A stretch of 64,000 nt of DNA, taken from contig NZ_VCNP01000044.1 in NCBI RefSeq assembly GCF_006782915.1, positions 161,400 to 225,399 of the forward strand. The letters run 5' to 3'. This DNA comes from Streptomyces calvus (GTDB lineage Bacteria; Actinomycetota; Actinomycetes; Streptomycetales; Streptomycetaceae). The translations under genes and the position numbers were made by a program. Shown here piece by piece: positions 1-8,049 of the stretch (position 1 is the first letter of the stretch; the number at the start of each line of letters is the position of its first letter). The notes beneath the pieces were generated by a model. That model was not told the DNA's origin, did no database searches, and saw nothing but the letters and a program-made list of their open reading frames with translations.

Positions 1-135
1 GGAGACCAGATCCGACCAGCGCAGTGTCGCCCTTGCCCACCCCTCGGGCAGCCCGGCGGTGAGTATGTCGCCGATCTCGGCGCAGGTCTCGGCCTGCTCG
101 GTGGGATCCAGGGGAGTGGTCGGCACGGTGTTCAC
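1..135 (-). CDS. Partial YezG/DUF600-like immunity protein (C-terminus off the edge)
   Basis: The first 45 residues of a minus-strand gene are visible and the rest lies beyond the left edge. I chose the GTG at 135-133 because a GAGG element sits just upstream; an in-frame GTG at 126-124 is the alternative. The visible text has an acidic helix (EQAETCAEIGDILTAGLP) followed by EGWARATLRWSDL. That resembles the N-terminus of YezG-type immunity proteins, which neutralise polymorphic nuclease toxins. This is a weak similarity judged by eye; no toxin is visible inside the window. Confidence 0.45.
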   Translation of the reverse strand, partial: MNTVPTTPLDPTEQAETCAEIGDILTAGLPEGWARATLRWSDLVS

Positions 136-213
136 CTTTCCTCGGTTCTGATCGTCGACGGTCTCCTCACCCGCCTGCTTCCGACGTCCTCCGCCGGGTT
201 CGTCGAGCGGGTT

Positions 214-238
214 CCGCGGCCGAGCCCGTCGGCCGCGG
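214..238. other. Perfect inverted repeat in a divergent intergenic region
   Basis: A 10-base arm (CCGCGGCCGA), a 5-base loop and its exact complement lie between the leftward gene at the window edge and the rightward gene at 432. A terminator is not expected between divergent genes and no T-run follows, so this could be a protein-binding palindrome or simply a GC-rich hairpin. The rest of 145-431 holds no gene that I can support. Confidence 0.3.
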
Positions 239-431
239 GGGACTCACCCCGACCGGACGCCTCGCCCGGGGCTCCGGTTGCGGCGGCCCGGTGAAGCCTT
301 CGTGGGAAACCTTCGCGGCGGAGCCGGGCCCCGGCCCCACCCACGCCTCAACTCCACCGACCCCGCGCATACTTGTGGCCCACGCGAGCCCACGCCGCCG
401 CGCCGGAACACGAGACCCTCGAGGAGCCCCG

Positions 432-722
432 ATGAACGCCGCCCGTCACGGCCGACGCAGGTCCACCCTGACGCCCCGCGGATGGCTCGTGCTCGCGGCG
501 TCGGTCGGATCGATCGGGATCTCCTTCGCGGCCGTGTGGGCCACCGTGCCGGACCCGGGCCCCTCCGCCGAAGCGGGCGTGCAGCGCCGGACGATGACAC
601 CCGAGGAGATCCGCGCGTACTGGACGCCGGAGCGGGTGAAGGCGGCCACGCCCGCCGAGATGCCGGTCGCCCCGGCGGAATGCTCCGACTGGCGCTGGTT
701 CCTGCACGCACGCTGCTGGTGA
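432..722 (+). CDS. Small signal-anchored or secreted protein, unknown function
   Basis: A 96-residue protein starting at ATG 432, six bases after a GAGGAG ribosome binding site. Residues 1-14 are basic (RHGRRR), about 15-40 form a single hydrophobic segment (GWLVLAASVGSIGISFAAVW), and the rest is a soluble tail with the motif YWTPERVKAATPAE and a terminal Cys-Trp. YWTPER-type segments occur near the N-terminus of actinomycete secreted hydrolases, just before the catalytic domain. Here the chain ends about 30 residues later, so it may be a free-standing prodomain-like peptide or the remnant of a longer secreted protein. No function can be assigned. Confidence 0.55.
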   Translation: MNAARHGRRRSTLTPRGWLVLAASVGSIGISFAAVWATVPDPGPSAEAGVQRRTMTPEEIRAYWTPERVKAATPAEMPVAPAECSDWRWFLHARCW

Positions 723-877
723 CCGAACGCACGACCGCCCACCCGGACGCCGCGCCCTGGCCAACGCACCCGTCCGGCCCCCCCCGGTTACCGACCTCGC
801 CTCCCGGTGACGACGACCCCTGCGCCCCACCCGACGCACCCGCCCCGCCCGTCGGCGGGCATCCCGCTCGGTACAGA

Positions 878-1489
878 ATGACCCGTATGCCGATAACGAG
901 CACTCCGCAGCCGGCAACGATCGAGGACGCCTCCCTGATCAGCCGCACCCTGGCCCGCGCCTTCGACGACGACCCGATGATGCGCTGGTTCTTCACCGCC
1001 GACGCCTCGCGCGAGGCGTCGCTGGGCCGCTACTTCACCACCCTCTTCACCCGGCAGTACCTCCACAACGCCGTGTGTGAGCGCACGGAGGCCGCGGCCG
1101 CCTTCTGGGTGCCGCCAGAGGCTCAGGCCAAGGCCGTCCCCGACGCCGGGACCATCCAGGAACTCCAGAACATCCTCGGCGACCGGGCCCCCGTCTTCGG
1201 GGCGGCCGTCGAAGCGGCGGCCCGGCACACCCCGCAGGAACCGCACTGGTACCTGGCGGTCATCGGCGCCGACCCGGCCGCCCGCGGCCAGGGCCACGGA
1301 GCCGCCCTGCTCCGCTCCGGCCTGGCCAAGGCCGACGCGGCGGGCCTGCCCGCCTACCTCGAATCCTCCAAGCCGTCCAACCTGCCCTTCTACGAGCACT
1401 TCGGCTTCACGGTCCGCGCCGAACTGCGCCTGCCGGACGGCGGCCCGATCCTGTGGCAGATGTGGCGGGAGCCCGACCAGGCGCGGTGA
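878..1489 (+). CDS. GNAT family N-acetyltransferase
   Basis: A 203-residue acetyltransferase of the GCN5-related fold, which transfers acetyl from acetyl-CoA to an amine. Residues near the middle give HWYLAVIGADPAARGQGHGAAL; the R-G-Q-G-H-G part is the acetyl-CoA pyrophosphate loop (motif A). The C-terminus has the family's usual NLPFYEHFGF strand-helix. The reading frame is open far upstream, but ATG 878 or ATG 887 (MPITSTP) begins the conserved part. I see no convincing ribosome binding site, and the gene could be leaderless. The substrate is unknown. It stands alone, with about 155 bases of gene-free DNA before it. Confidence 0.8.
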   Translation: MTRMPITSTPQPATIEDASLISRTLARAFDDDPMMRWFFTADASREASLGRYFTTLFTRQYLHNAVCERTEAAAAFWVPPEAQAKAVPDAGTIQELQNILGDRAPVFGAAVEAAARHTPQEPHWYLAVIGADPAARGQGHGAALLRSGLAKADAAGLPAYLESSKPSNLPFYEHFGFTVRAELRLPDGGPILWQMWREPDQAR

Positions 1490-1567
1490 CCCGCGGGCGG
1501 CGAGTAAGACCGAGCACCCTCAGGGCCGTACCGCCGGCCGCGACCCGGCGGGCGAAGACCTCCATGC

Positions 1568-2122
1568 TCAACGGAGAGCCAGCAACATCACGTCGTGAAC
1601 ATCCGCGCCGTTCCAGGGCCGGGTCTCGCCGACCTTCTCGTACCCCCAGGCGCGATACGCGGCCACAGCCGCAGTGCTGTCCGGGTGCACGTTCAGCAGT
1701 ACCCGCTCGGCGCCCGTACTGTCGAGCAGCACGTCGTGCAGGCGCCGAGCCACCCCCTGCCTACGCCATGGGACGCGAACGGCCAACTCCATGAGGCCGA
1801 AGGTGCGGTGCCCGTCCTCCCGGCGCATGTCCTCGGACACAGGCTGGATTAGCCCTTGCCACCAGCCGGTGTTCGGCCCGAGCGGATACCCGTAGGCCAT
1901 GCCGACGGGCTCACCGTCACCGGTGCGCGCCAGCGTGGCGCGGAAGGCCTCGTTGCGGGCTTGGGAAGGAAAGCGCCGAAAGGCAGCCGCCACCTCCTCG
2001 GCCGTTTCCTCGTACGGCGGCTCCGCGAACGCCTCTGCGTAGACACTCTTGAACGCGTCGACCGCCTCCATGGCGCCGCCCCCGTCCATGCGCTCCAGTG
2101 TGATGCCCTCCTGGCCTGTCAT
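1568..2122 (-). CDS. GNAT family N-acetyltransferase
   Basis: A 184-residue GNAT enzyme. GLMELAVRVPWRRQGVARRLHDVLL carries the acetyl-CoA loop (R-R-Q-G-V-A), and VHPDSTAAVAAYRAWGYEKVG is the typical C-terminal motif. Its ATG overlaps the stop of the upstream XRE-type regulator in an ATGA arrangement (2119-2122), so the two are translationally coupled and probably work together. The acyl acceptor is unknown. It is unrelated in detail to the GNAT at 878, so this is not a local duplication. Confidence 0.82.
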   Translation of the reverse strand: MTGQEGITLERMDGGGAMEAVDAFKSVYAEAFAEPPYEETAEEVAAAFRRFPSQARNEAFRATLARTGDGEPVGMAYGYPLGPNTGWWQGLIQPVSEDMRREDGHRTFGLMELAVRVPWRRQGVARRLHDVLLDSTGAERVLLNVHPDSTAAVAAYRAWGYEKVGETRPWNGADVHDVMLLALR

Positions 2123-3381
2123 GCAGTGCTCCCTCGTACAGTCGCGCGGAGACGCTCATCGCATGCGCGCGCAACACCGGTGTCGATCGGCGCAACGGCC
2201 CGCTGGAATTCCCGCATTCTTGCCATCAAACGCGGGGAGGCGATCCCGTCGGCGGCGTCCAGTACTGCGTTCATCTCCGCGCATGCCTCATCGATCTCCC
2301 GCGCTTCGAGGAGGACACATGCGAGTTTCAGGCGGTAGGAGGCGCTGTTACGGGCGAGGTCGGCATCGATGCTGCGCACAGCGGCGCGCAGAAAGGGCAA
2401 TGCGCGCTTGGGCTGTCCCGCGTGCACGTACATGTCTGCCGTCGCGTAGTCGATCTCGTACGGCCCGGCGAACCGCGCCCATTTCGGCACATAGGTGTCC
2501 GTGTCGCCACGTCCTTGATGGCTGATGGCCCGACTCAGAGCGCGGCGGGCACCCGGAAAATCCCGGGCATGTGTCGCAACGTTGGCGTCCCGCAACGCGA
2601 TCACCAGATGCACGGTGGATCCCGCACCCGCGTGTGTGGCCAGGCGATGAGCCTGTTCCACGGCGCTCGCCGCCTCCCACGCCCGGCCGGCCTTGACGGC
2701 GAGAAGCACAAGGGTCTCCAGTGCGGAGATCTGAAGCATGGGGTCATCGATGAGTTGGGCTGCTCCCATGGCCTCCATGCAGAAGGCTCGGCCCTGATCG
2801 ATTCGTCCGCCGTCATATCCGTACCAGGCCCTGTGTCCGTGCATCTCGGCGAGCATGGTGTGCAACTCGCGACCGGTGCGGCTCGTGTAGGACGCGGATT
2901 CGAGGGCGTGCGTGATGGACCTTTCGATGCGAAGCGCCTGCGCCGTGGCCGGGACGCTCCCCAGCATGTGGTCCGTCCGATAGAGACCGTCGAGCTCGGC
3001 CCGAAGTCGAGCGATGTCGGAGGCCCCGATGCGTGGGCCCGGGCGGGCCGGCACAAGGGCTGTGGCGGCGAGTGTCCCGACATCGGCAACGAACGTTCTG
3101 CGTTTCACCTTCTCAGGGTCGCTGATCGGAGCCGAAACCGTCAGTCGGTGTCGGGGGACCTCGAACCCCATCTCGTTCAGCGGCACACCGAACAGTGCCT
3201 CCAGTACGGTCTGCTGACTCGGGTGAGGCAGGGGCGGCGGTGTTTCCCGCTCCCAACGTCGTAACTGGCGCACACTCAGGGAGGCGTCGACAGCGAGGCG
3301 TGAGGCTTCCTTGGCGAATGCGGTAACGAAGGATTCCTGCGTGTATCCGGCTGCCTGCCGTAACCGCACCAACTCAGCCAT
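2119..3381 (-). CDS. XRE-type helix-turn-helix regulator with TPR-like C-terminus
   Basis: A 420-residue regulator. Residues 1-55 form a Cro/C1-type DNA-binding domain (ELVRLRQAAGYTQESF then LSVRQLRRWERE). The remaining roughly 330 residues are an all-helical repeat region of the kind found in Streptomyces TPR-coupled regulators. I chose ATG 3381 because a GGGGGAAG ribosome binding site lies four bases upstream; the frame stays open to a TTG at 3447. It ends in a 4-base overlap with the GNAT gene and is divergent from the RiPP locus at 3775. Similar regulators commonly stand beside tgm-type ATP-grasp RiPP genes, so it is the likely local controller; that role is inferred. Confidence 0.85.
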   Translation of the reverse strand: MAELVRLRQAAGYTQESFVTAFAKEASRLAVDASLSVRQLRRWERETPPPLPHPSQQTVLEALFGVPLNEMGFEVPRHRLTVSAPISDPEKVKRRTFVADVGTLAATALVPARPGPRIGASDIARLRAELDGLYRTDHMLGSVPATAQALRIERSITHALESASYTSRTGRELHTMLAEMHGHRAWYGYDGGRIDQGRAFCMEAMGAAQLIDDPMLQISALETLVLLAVKAGRAWEAASAVEQAHRLATHAGAGSTVHLVIALRDANVATHARDFPGARRALSRAISHQGRGDTDTYVPKWARFAGPYEIDYATADMYVHAGQPKRALPFLRAAVRSIDADLARNSASYRLKLACVLLEAREIDEACAEMNAVLDAADGIASPRLMARMREFQRAVAPIDTGVARACDERLRATVRGSTA

Positions 3382-3774
3382 CGCTTCCCCCGAGTCCGCA
3401 CCGCTGTTGTGGATCGTCCCTACGGTAGCGATCTCGTGTCCTGGCAACTGCCGAAACGTCCGCCCAAACGTCCGGTCGTCCGTTGCCCGTCGGCCCCGAT
3501 CAGACGGTGAACTGGTTCCGCACGGATCAGCACCACCGGAACCGGGAAAGCCGCTCGCTCAACGCTGCCGGGTATTCGTACCTGTTCAACAGTGGGTGCC
3601 TGCGCTGCCACGGGCCACCGAGCCGACGGGGTCACGGGGACGCGAGACACCGGTGATTCGAACGGCCTCCCCTGTACGGCGGTGCGTCCGTCCGGTCAGC
3701 AATGCAGAAGACGCTGCGCCTGAGAACCGGCGACCAGGCAACAGGCGCGCCCGGACCCGAAAAGGGAGTCACCC
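3382..3774. promoter_or_regulatory. Divergent promoter region of regulator and RiPP locus, with direct repeat
   Basis: This 393-base gap has no supportable gene. It contains a 9-base direct repeat, AAACGTCCG, at 3454-3462 and again at 3466-3474 (12-base period), with a partial third GTCCG shortly after. The pair lies 73-93 bases upstream of the regulator start and about 300 bases from the RiPP genes. Same-face spacing of about one helical turn makes it a candidate binding site for the neighbouring XRE regulator. This is inference from position only. Confidence 0.35.
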
Positions 3775-4107
3775 TTGGAGATCACAACCGAACAGGCCGA
3801 CGTGCCGGCCCTCGACCGCGCGCACGTCCTCGCCGTGGTGGGGCGAATCACGTCACCCCGGCTGGAAGTCCCGCCGCTGACCGACACCCTGGAGCGCATG
3901 GACACCGTCGCCGGAATGCTCCGGGCACTCGTCGACCACACGCGAGGAGACCAACGGGAGGCCGTGCGCGTGATGCGGCGCCTGTCCAACCGGCTTCTCG
4001 ACGCGCCGCCGCACGCCGACGCCACCCCTTTCACCGCCTGGCAGCACCTCGTGAACCTTGCCCGGTGCACGGAGGCCTTCATCGACGTCGAGCGGCGGAC
4101 CGCATGA
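3775..4107 (+). CDS. DUF6415-like small protein of RiPP locus
   Basis: A 110-residue, probably all-helical soluble protein starting at TTG 3775 behind an AAAGGGAG ribosome binding site. The pattern (HVLAVVGRITSP... LVDHTRGDQREAVRVMRRLSNRLLDAPP... TAWQHLVNLARCTEAFIDVE) resembles the DUF6415 family, small actinomycete proteins often found beside ATP-grasp RiPP genes. No catalytic motif is visible. Its stop overlaps the ATG at 4104 (ATGA), which couples it to the reading frame leading into the precursor peptide. A role in leader handling or regulation is possible but unproven. Confidence 0.65.
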   Translation: MEITTEQADVPALDRAHVLAVVGRITSPRLEVPPLTDTLERMDTVAGMLRALVDHTRGDQREAVRVMRRLSNRLLDAPPHADATPFTAWQHLVNLARCTEAFIDVERRTA

Positions 4108-4280
4108 GAGACGACTGTCCGGACTGCGCGGCCTACCGAGGGGAGCGCGCGAGGCAGATCCGAACCGGCAGGGGCGACTTGGGAGACCTTCTCACGCGCC
4201 TTGCGCTGCACGAGTCCACCACTCACCGCGACCCCCGCCTCCAACCACCATCCACTCGACCCAACGCCGAGAGGGCACCC
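4104..4280 (+). other. Coupled reading frame running without stop into tgmA
   Basis: ATG 4104 overlaps the stop of the preceding gene (ATGA). It opens with MRDDCPDCAAYRGERARQ, a CxxC-bearing start, and stays open and in frame for 59 codons right up to the ATG of the precursor gene at 4281. Either this is a separate small gene whose own stop has been lost, giving a 147-residue fusion, or tgmA is translated from both starts. The first ~43 residues look protein-like (DLGDLLTRLALHE); the last ~16 look like former intergenic sequence (RLQPPSTRPNAER). Confidence 0.4.
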
Positions 4281-4547
4281 ATGGCCACGAACACCACCCG
4301 CGACTACCTCACGCCCGTACGTCCCTGGGGGATCGGCCGCCTGCGCCCGTACCCCACCACGGTGGAGCTGCGGTTCACCACGGTCGCCATCGACCCCGTG
4401 TCGCAGACCGGTGTCTTCCGAGACCACTCGGGTCAGGTGATCGAGATGGGAAAGCACGGCACCAGTTCCGGCACCGAGACCTGCACGGCGACGAACCTCG
4501 ATTCGCAACCCGACCAGGGCCACGACCAGGACAGCCAGAGGGACTGA
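4281..4547 (+). CDS. tgmA: ATP-grasp-modified RiPP precursor (graspetide-type)
   Basis: An 88-residue precursor starting at ATG 4281 after GAGAGGG. The leader has the family hallmarks: residues 13-25 VRPWGIGRLRPYP, then DPVSQTGVFRD and GQVIEMGKHGT around residues 38-61. The tail, residues 61-88, is built for crosslinking: Thr/Ser at 61-63, 65, 67, 69 and 71, and acidic residues at 66, 74, 78, 82, 84 and 88. In this family the partner ATP-grasp enzyme joins Asp/Glu side-chain carboxylates to Ser/Thr hydroxyls (or Lys amines). One Cys (68) sits among the threonines, which is unusual. tgmB follows after five bases. The exact ring pattern cannot be read from sequence. Confidence 0.85.
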   Translation: MATNTTRDYLTPVRPWGIGRLRPYPTTVELRFTTVAIDPVSQTGVFRDHSGQVIEMGKHGTSSGTETCTATNLDSQPDQGHDQDSQRD

Positions 4548-4552
4548 CGACC

Positions 4553-5521
4553 GTGGTCGAGAGGAACACCGTGCTCGTGGTAACCGAGGCCAACGACGTC
4601 ACCGCCGACATGGTGATCGCCCGCCTCAACCGGCTGGGGGCACGAGTGGTTCGCTTCAATCCAGCCGACATGGGTACGGGCCTGACCGTTGCGGCGCGTT
4701 TCGGTACTTGCCCGGCCCCGGAGACCGGACAGCTCCGGACCTCATCGAGGGCGGTACGTCTGGAAGAGATCCGAGCCGTGTACTGGCGCCGTCCCGTCTG
4801 GCCCGCCTTCGCCTCGCTGCCCGACGCCGACGCCCGATTCGCCGCCGCGCAGGTGCGCTACGGCCTGGGCGGCACCCTCTACTCCCTGCGAGGCTGCCTC
4901 TGGGTCAACCACCCCTTGAAAAACGCCGCCGCCGACTACAAGCCGGCGCAGCTGGCGCTGGCCCGCCGCGTGGGCCTGAAGGTGCCACCGACTCTCGTGA
5001 CGAACGATCCGGAAGAGGCGCGGCGGTTCATCCGCGAGCACGGGCAGGTCATCCACAAGACGTTGCGCTGGACCCCGTACGAGCGAAACGGAGTCGCCTT
5101 GACCTCATGGGCGGAACCGGTCGGTGTCGAGGATCTGGACGACACCGTACGTGTGGTGCCTCACCTGTTCCAGGCCCAGGTGGACAAGACAGCCGACCTC
5201 AGGGTTCTGGTGGTCGGCCGCCGAGTATTCACCGTGCGAATTGACTCCGATCTCCTCGACTGGCGTCAGGACTACAGGGCTCTCACCTATCGTGTCGTCG
5301 ACCTGCCCGGCCGCCTGGAAAAACAACTGCTCGCCTTTCTGGATCATTTCGGTCTGGTCTCGGGCTCGTTCGATCTTGCCCTGGACCGTGACGGTAATCC
5401 CAACTGGCTGGAGTTGAATCCCAATGGTCAGTGGGGATGGCTGGAGGAGAAGACAGGTTTGGGGATGTCCGCTGCTCTTGCCGACCTGCTCATCACGGGA
5501 GAGGGCGATGCCGATGTCTGA
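4553..5521 (+). CDS. tgmB: ATP-grasp ribosomal peptide maturase
   Basis: A 322-residue ATP-grasp ligase that activates acidic side chains of the precursor as acyl-phosphates and closes esters or amides. The N-terminal domain starts VLVVTEANDVTADMVIARLNRLG. The MvdD/RimK-like signature AVYWRRP is near residue 80, and VNHPLKNAAADYKPAQLALARRVGLKVP is in the centre. The nucleotide and metal site VSGSFDLALDRDGNPNWLELNPNGQW (D and E-x-N) lies near residue 275-300. GTG 4553 has AGAGGGA nine bases upstream; GTG 4571, with GAGAGG at six bases, is equally possible and would shorten it by six residues. It overlaps the downstream methyltransferase start. Confidence 0.9.
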   Translation: MVERNTVLVVTEANDVTADMVIARLNRLGARVVRFNPADMGTGLTVAARFGTCPAPETGQLRTSSRAVRLEEIRAVYWRRPVWPAFASLPDADARFAAAQVRYGLGGTLYSLRGCLWVNHPLKNAAADYKPAQLALARRVGLKVPPTLVTNDPEEARRFIREHGQVIHKTLRWTPYERNGVALTSWAEPVGVEDLDDTVRVVPHLFQAQVDKTADLRVLVVGRRVFTVRIDSDLLDWRQDYRALTYRVVDLPGRLEKQLLAFLDHFGLVSGSFDLALDRDGNPNWLELNPNGQWGWLEEKTGLGMSAALADLLITGEGDADV

Positions 5522-6677
5522 AAGTGCCCTGCACCGGCGCGCGTTGGCCGGACGGCTGAAGGCGGAGGGCGCACTGACCAGCCCGGAGCTGAGCGCTGCT
5601 GTCGAAGCCGTCCCGCGTGAGTTGTTCCTTCACCCCGGCGTGTTCCTCCCCGGCGAAGGAGGGAACTGGCGCCCGGTGACAGCACTCGGCACAACGCCGA
5701 AGGACTGGTTGGACATCGTCTACGCCGATCAGTCGCTCGCCACCCAACTGGACGGCCACTTGACTGCCGACCGGACCCCTGAGCCGGTGGCCGGTGTGCC
5801 CACATCCTCGTCGACCAGGCCCATGACCGTCGTCGGCATGATCGAGGAGGCCGAGCCGAGTGTCGGCCACACAGTGTTGGAGATCGGAACCGGCACCGGC
5901 TATTCCACCGCCTTGCTGTGTCACCTGCTCGGCGAGGACAACGTCACCACCATCGAAGTGGACCACGAGGTCGCCGGCCGGGCGGACGCGGCTCTCGAAG
6001 AAGCAGGGTTCAGCACGTGGACACTGGTCGGTGACGGCCTGGTGGGGCACCCTGCTCGCGCCCCTTACGACCGGGTGATCGCCACATGCGCCGTACGCCG
6101 CATCCCGTACACCTGGGTCAGGCAGACCAGGCCCGGTGGGATCGTCCTCACGACGATCGGCTCGTGGCCGTACGGCACGGGCCTGGCGAAGGTCACCGTC
6201 AACGAGGACGGCACTGCGGAAGGCAGGATTGTCGGCCCTTCCTCGTTCATGCAGGCCCGCTCACAGGCCCGCAGACCGCCGGACGGAGACCTGTCGGCCC
6301 GCACGGCCTACGTCGACACCGAGCGCCTCGCCGAACTGCCACCCACCCTCCTGGAGGAGTGGATGCCTGCCTTCCTCACCCAGCTTGCGCTACCACGTGC
6401 TCAGTTCGTCCGTGCCCGGAGCAGCGACGGTTCGCGACTGCTGTACCTGTTCGACGAGGAACGGGAGTCGTTCGCGGCCTTCACCGAGAACGCGGCCGGC
6501 TGGACGGTCGGCCAGGGGGGACCAGTCGCGCTGTGGGACGTGGTCGAGCGGAACCTCGCGGACTGGTATGCCGCAGGTCGCCCGGACATCGGCAGCCTGC
6601 GGCTGCGTGTCACCGAGCGGGCGCACGAGTACTGGATCGAGGACACGCAACTCGCATGGAGCCACTGTCTTGCCTGA
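5508..6677 (+). CDS. PIMT-like O-methyltransferase of ATP-grasp peptide system
   Basis: A 389-residue SAM-dependent methyltransferase related to protein-L-isoaspartate methyltransferase. SSSTRPMTVVGMIEEAEP is the PIMT substrate/SAM approach motif (about residues 103-120), followed by the SAM loop VLEIGTGTGYSTALL. The roughly 190-residue C-terminal extension is typical of the RiPP-associated family. It starts at ATG 5508 or 5514, overlapping the end of tgmB by 8-14 bases, so the genes are co-translated. In the characterised graspetide fuscimiditide a homologous enzyme methylates an Asp that then cyclises to aspartimide; the same outcome here is inference. It ends 13 bases from the convergent methyltransferase gene. 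Confidence 0.88.
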   Translation: MPMSESALHRRALAGRLKAEGALTSPELSAAVEAVPRELFLHPGVFLPGEGGNWRPVTALGTTPKDWLDIVYADQSLATQLDGHLTADRTPEPVAGVPTSSSTRPMTVVGMIEEAEPSVGHTVLEIGTGTGYSTALLCHLLGEDNVTTIEVDHEVAGRADAALEEAGFSTWTLVGDGLVGHPARAPYDRVIATCAVRRIPYTWVRQTRPGGIVLTTIGSWPYGTGLAKVTVNEDGTAEGRIVGPSSFMQARSQARRPPDGDLSARTAYVDTERLAELPPTLLEEWMPAFLTQLALPRAQFVRARSSDGSRLLYLFDEERESFAAFTENAAGWTVGQGGPVALWDVVERNLADWYAAGRPDIGSLRLRVTERAHEYWIEDTQLAWSHCLA

Positions 6678-6690
6678 AGGCGCAGGCCGT

Positions 6691-8040
6691 TCAGCCTCGT
6701 AGGAAGGAGTGAATGGCTCCGGCGATGGCTTTCCCCAGGGGAATCGGAACGGCGTTACCGATCTGCGTGGCGATTTCAGTCTTGGTGCCACACCAGCGGA
6801 AGTCGAGAGGGAAGCCCTGGATCCTGGCGGCCTCGAAATGGGTGATGGGCCGGTGTTCCTCCGGATGCAGATATCGGCCCTTCTCCGGCTTGTAGAATTC
6901 GGTGCGAATGGTGACCGACGGCTCTCCCAGACGCAGTCGCCCCATGACGTCGCCGGTGCCGGTGTTGTGGCTGTCCCAGCTCTTGGTCGAAAGGTACTCC
7001 ACGGGGGTTCGCACACCTGCGGGCTTCTCCTCGGGGAAGATGTGAATCTCCCCGAATTCGTCCATGGTGTAGTACTTGCCCCTGAGGTCCTTGCGATTGC
7101 CGCCCGGAGGGATGGCCCGGTACCGAGCCCTGGAAAGAGGCTCCGGGTTCCGGCCGAAATGGAGATCGTTTGTTGTGAAGATGCCCGGCAGGACGGCATT
7201 TATCTCCGGGACGAACTCTTTGCTGTCCGGAAGTTCGGTACCGCGAAGTTCACGTAGGGACGACTCCGCGAAGACGTCGTCGACCGCCTTCCAGTAGGAG
7301 ACCGTGGATTCCATTCCTGCCAGAACTGTGACATCGGTGGCCGTGTTCCTCGGACGTCGGACATGGGTCCGCACCGGATAAGACATCACGCGTCCCGTGT
7401 CGATGTCACGGCGGACCCCGATGACGATGGCACGGCGACGGGCTTGGATCGCCCCGTAGTCGGCAGCGTTGAGCAGATAGCGCTTCGCTCGTCCCTCGGC
7501 GCTGTCGGCCGGCTCGTGGCCCGGGGGGTCGACGAGGCGATACTCGGCAAGGAGGCCCCCGTCCTCCACCTCGCTCAACAGATTCCTGAACTCGTCCGAC
7601 CTGAGGAAGCGGTCGACGTTCTCGATCACGAAAACCTTGGGACGAACGAGCGCGACAATGCGCACATAGTCCTCCCAAAGGCGGTTGCGCTCGCTGCCCT
7701 TCTTCTTGCGGTTGAGAGCGGAGAAACCCTGACACGGCGGGCCGCCGACGACCACGTCCGCGTTGAGGGCCTCGGAAGTGGGCTCCCACTCCTCGATGTC
7801 TCCCACGTGCACTCGAGCGGACGGAAGCTGCTCGTGCACTCGAAGACTGCCGAAGTTGACCGCGTACGTGGCCGCCGCGGCGGCGTTGTGCTCCACCGCC
7901 GCGATGCTGTGGAAGACCGGACCGCTGTCGGTCGAGTTTCCGGGACGAAACTCGTGAAAGCCCTGGGTGAAGCCCCCGCAACCGCTGAAGAGATCAACGA
8001 CTGTGATGGGGTCGGGGGCAACTGGTCGGGGCGTGCGCAT
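6691..8040 (-). CDS. DNA (cytosine-5) methyltransferase, intact
   Basis: A 449-residue C5 methyltransferase that flips out and methylates cytosine in a specific DNA site. Motif I VDLFSGCGGFTQGF is at 15-28. Motif IV GGPPCQGFS at 99-107 carries the nucleophile Cys103. Motif VI is VIENVDR, motif VIII AIQARRRAIVIGV, and motifs IX-X are IQGFPLDF and QIGNAVPIPLGKAI. The region between VIII and IX is the target-recognition part. The ATG is nine bases after the stop of the degenerate methyltransferase gene, in the same orientation, so it is the last gene of the island's operon. It probably protects host DNA from the nuclease system upstream. Confidence 0.93.
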   Translation of the reverse strand: MRTPRPVAPDPITVVDLFSGCGGFTQGFHEFRPGNSTDSGPVFHSIAAVEHNAAAAATYAVNFGSLRVHEQLPSARVHVGDIEEWEPTSEALNADVVVGGPPCQGFSALNRKKKGSERNRLWEDYVRIVALVRPKVFVIENVDRFLRSDEFRNLLSEVEDGGLLAEYRLVDPPGHEPADSAEGRAKRYLLNAADYGAIQARRRAIVIGVRRDIDTGRVMSYPVRTHVRRPRNTATDVTVLAGMESTVSYWKAVDDVFAESSLRELRGTELPDSKEFVPEINAVLPGIFTTNDLHFGRNPEPLSRARYRAIPPGGNRKDLRGKYYTMDEFGEIHIFPEEKPAGVRTPVEYLSTKSWDSHNTGTGDVMGRLRLGEPSVTIRTEFYKPEKGRYLHPEEHRPITHFEAARIQGFPLDFRWCGTKTEIATQIGNAVPIPLGKAIAGAIHSFLRG

Positions 8041-8049
8041 GGGGCGATC

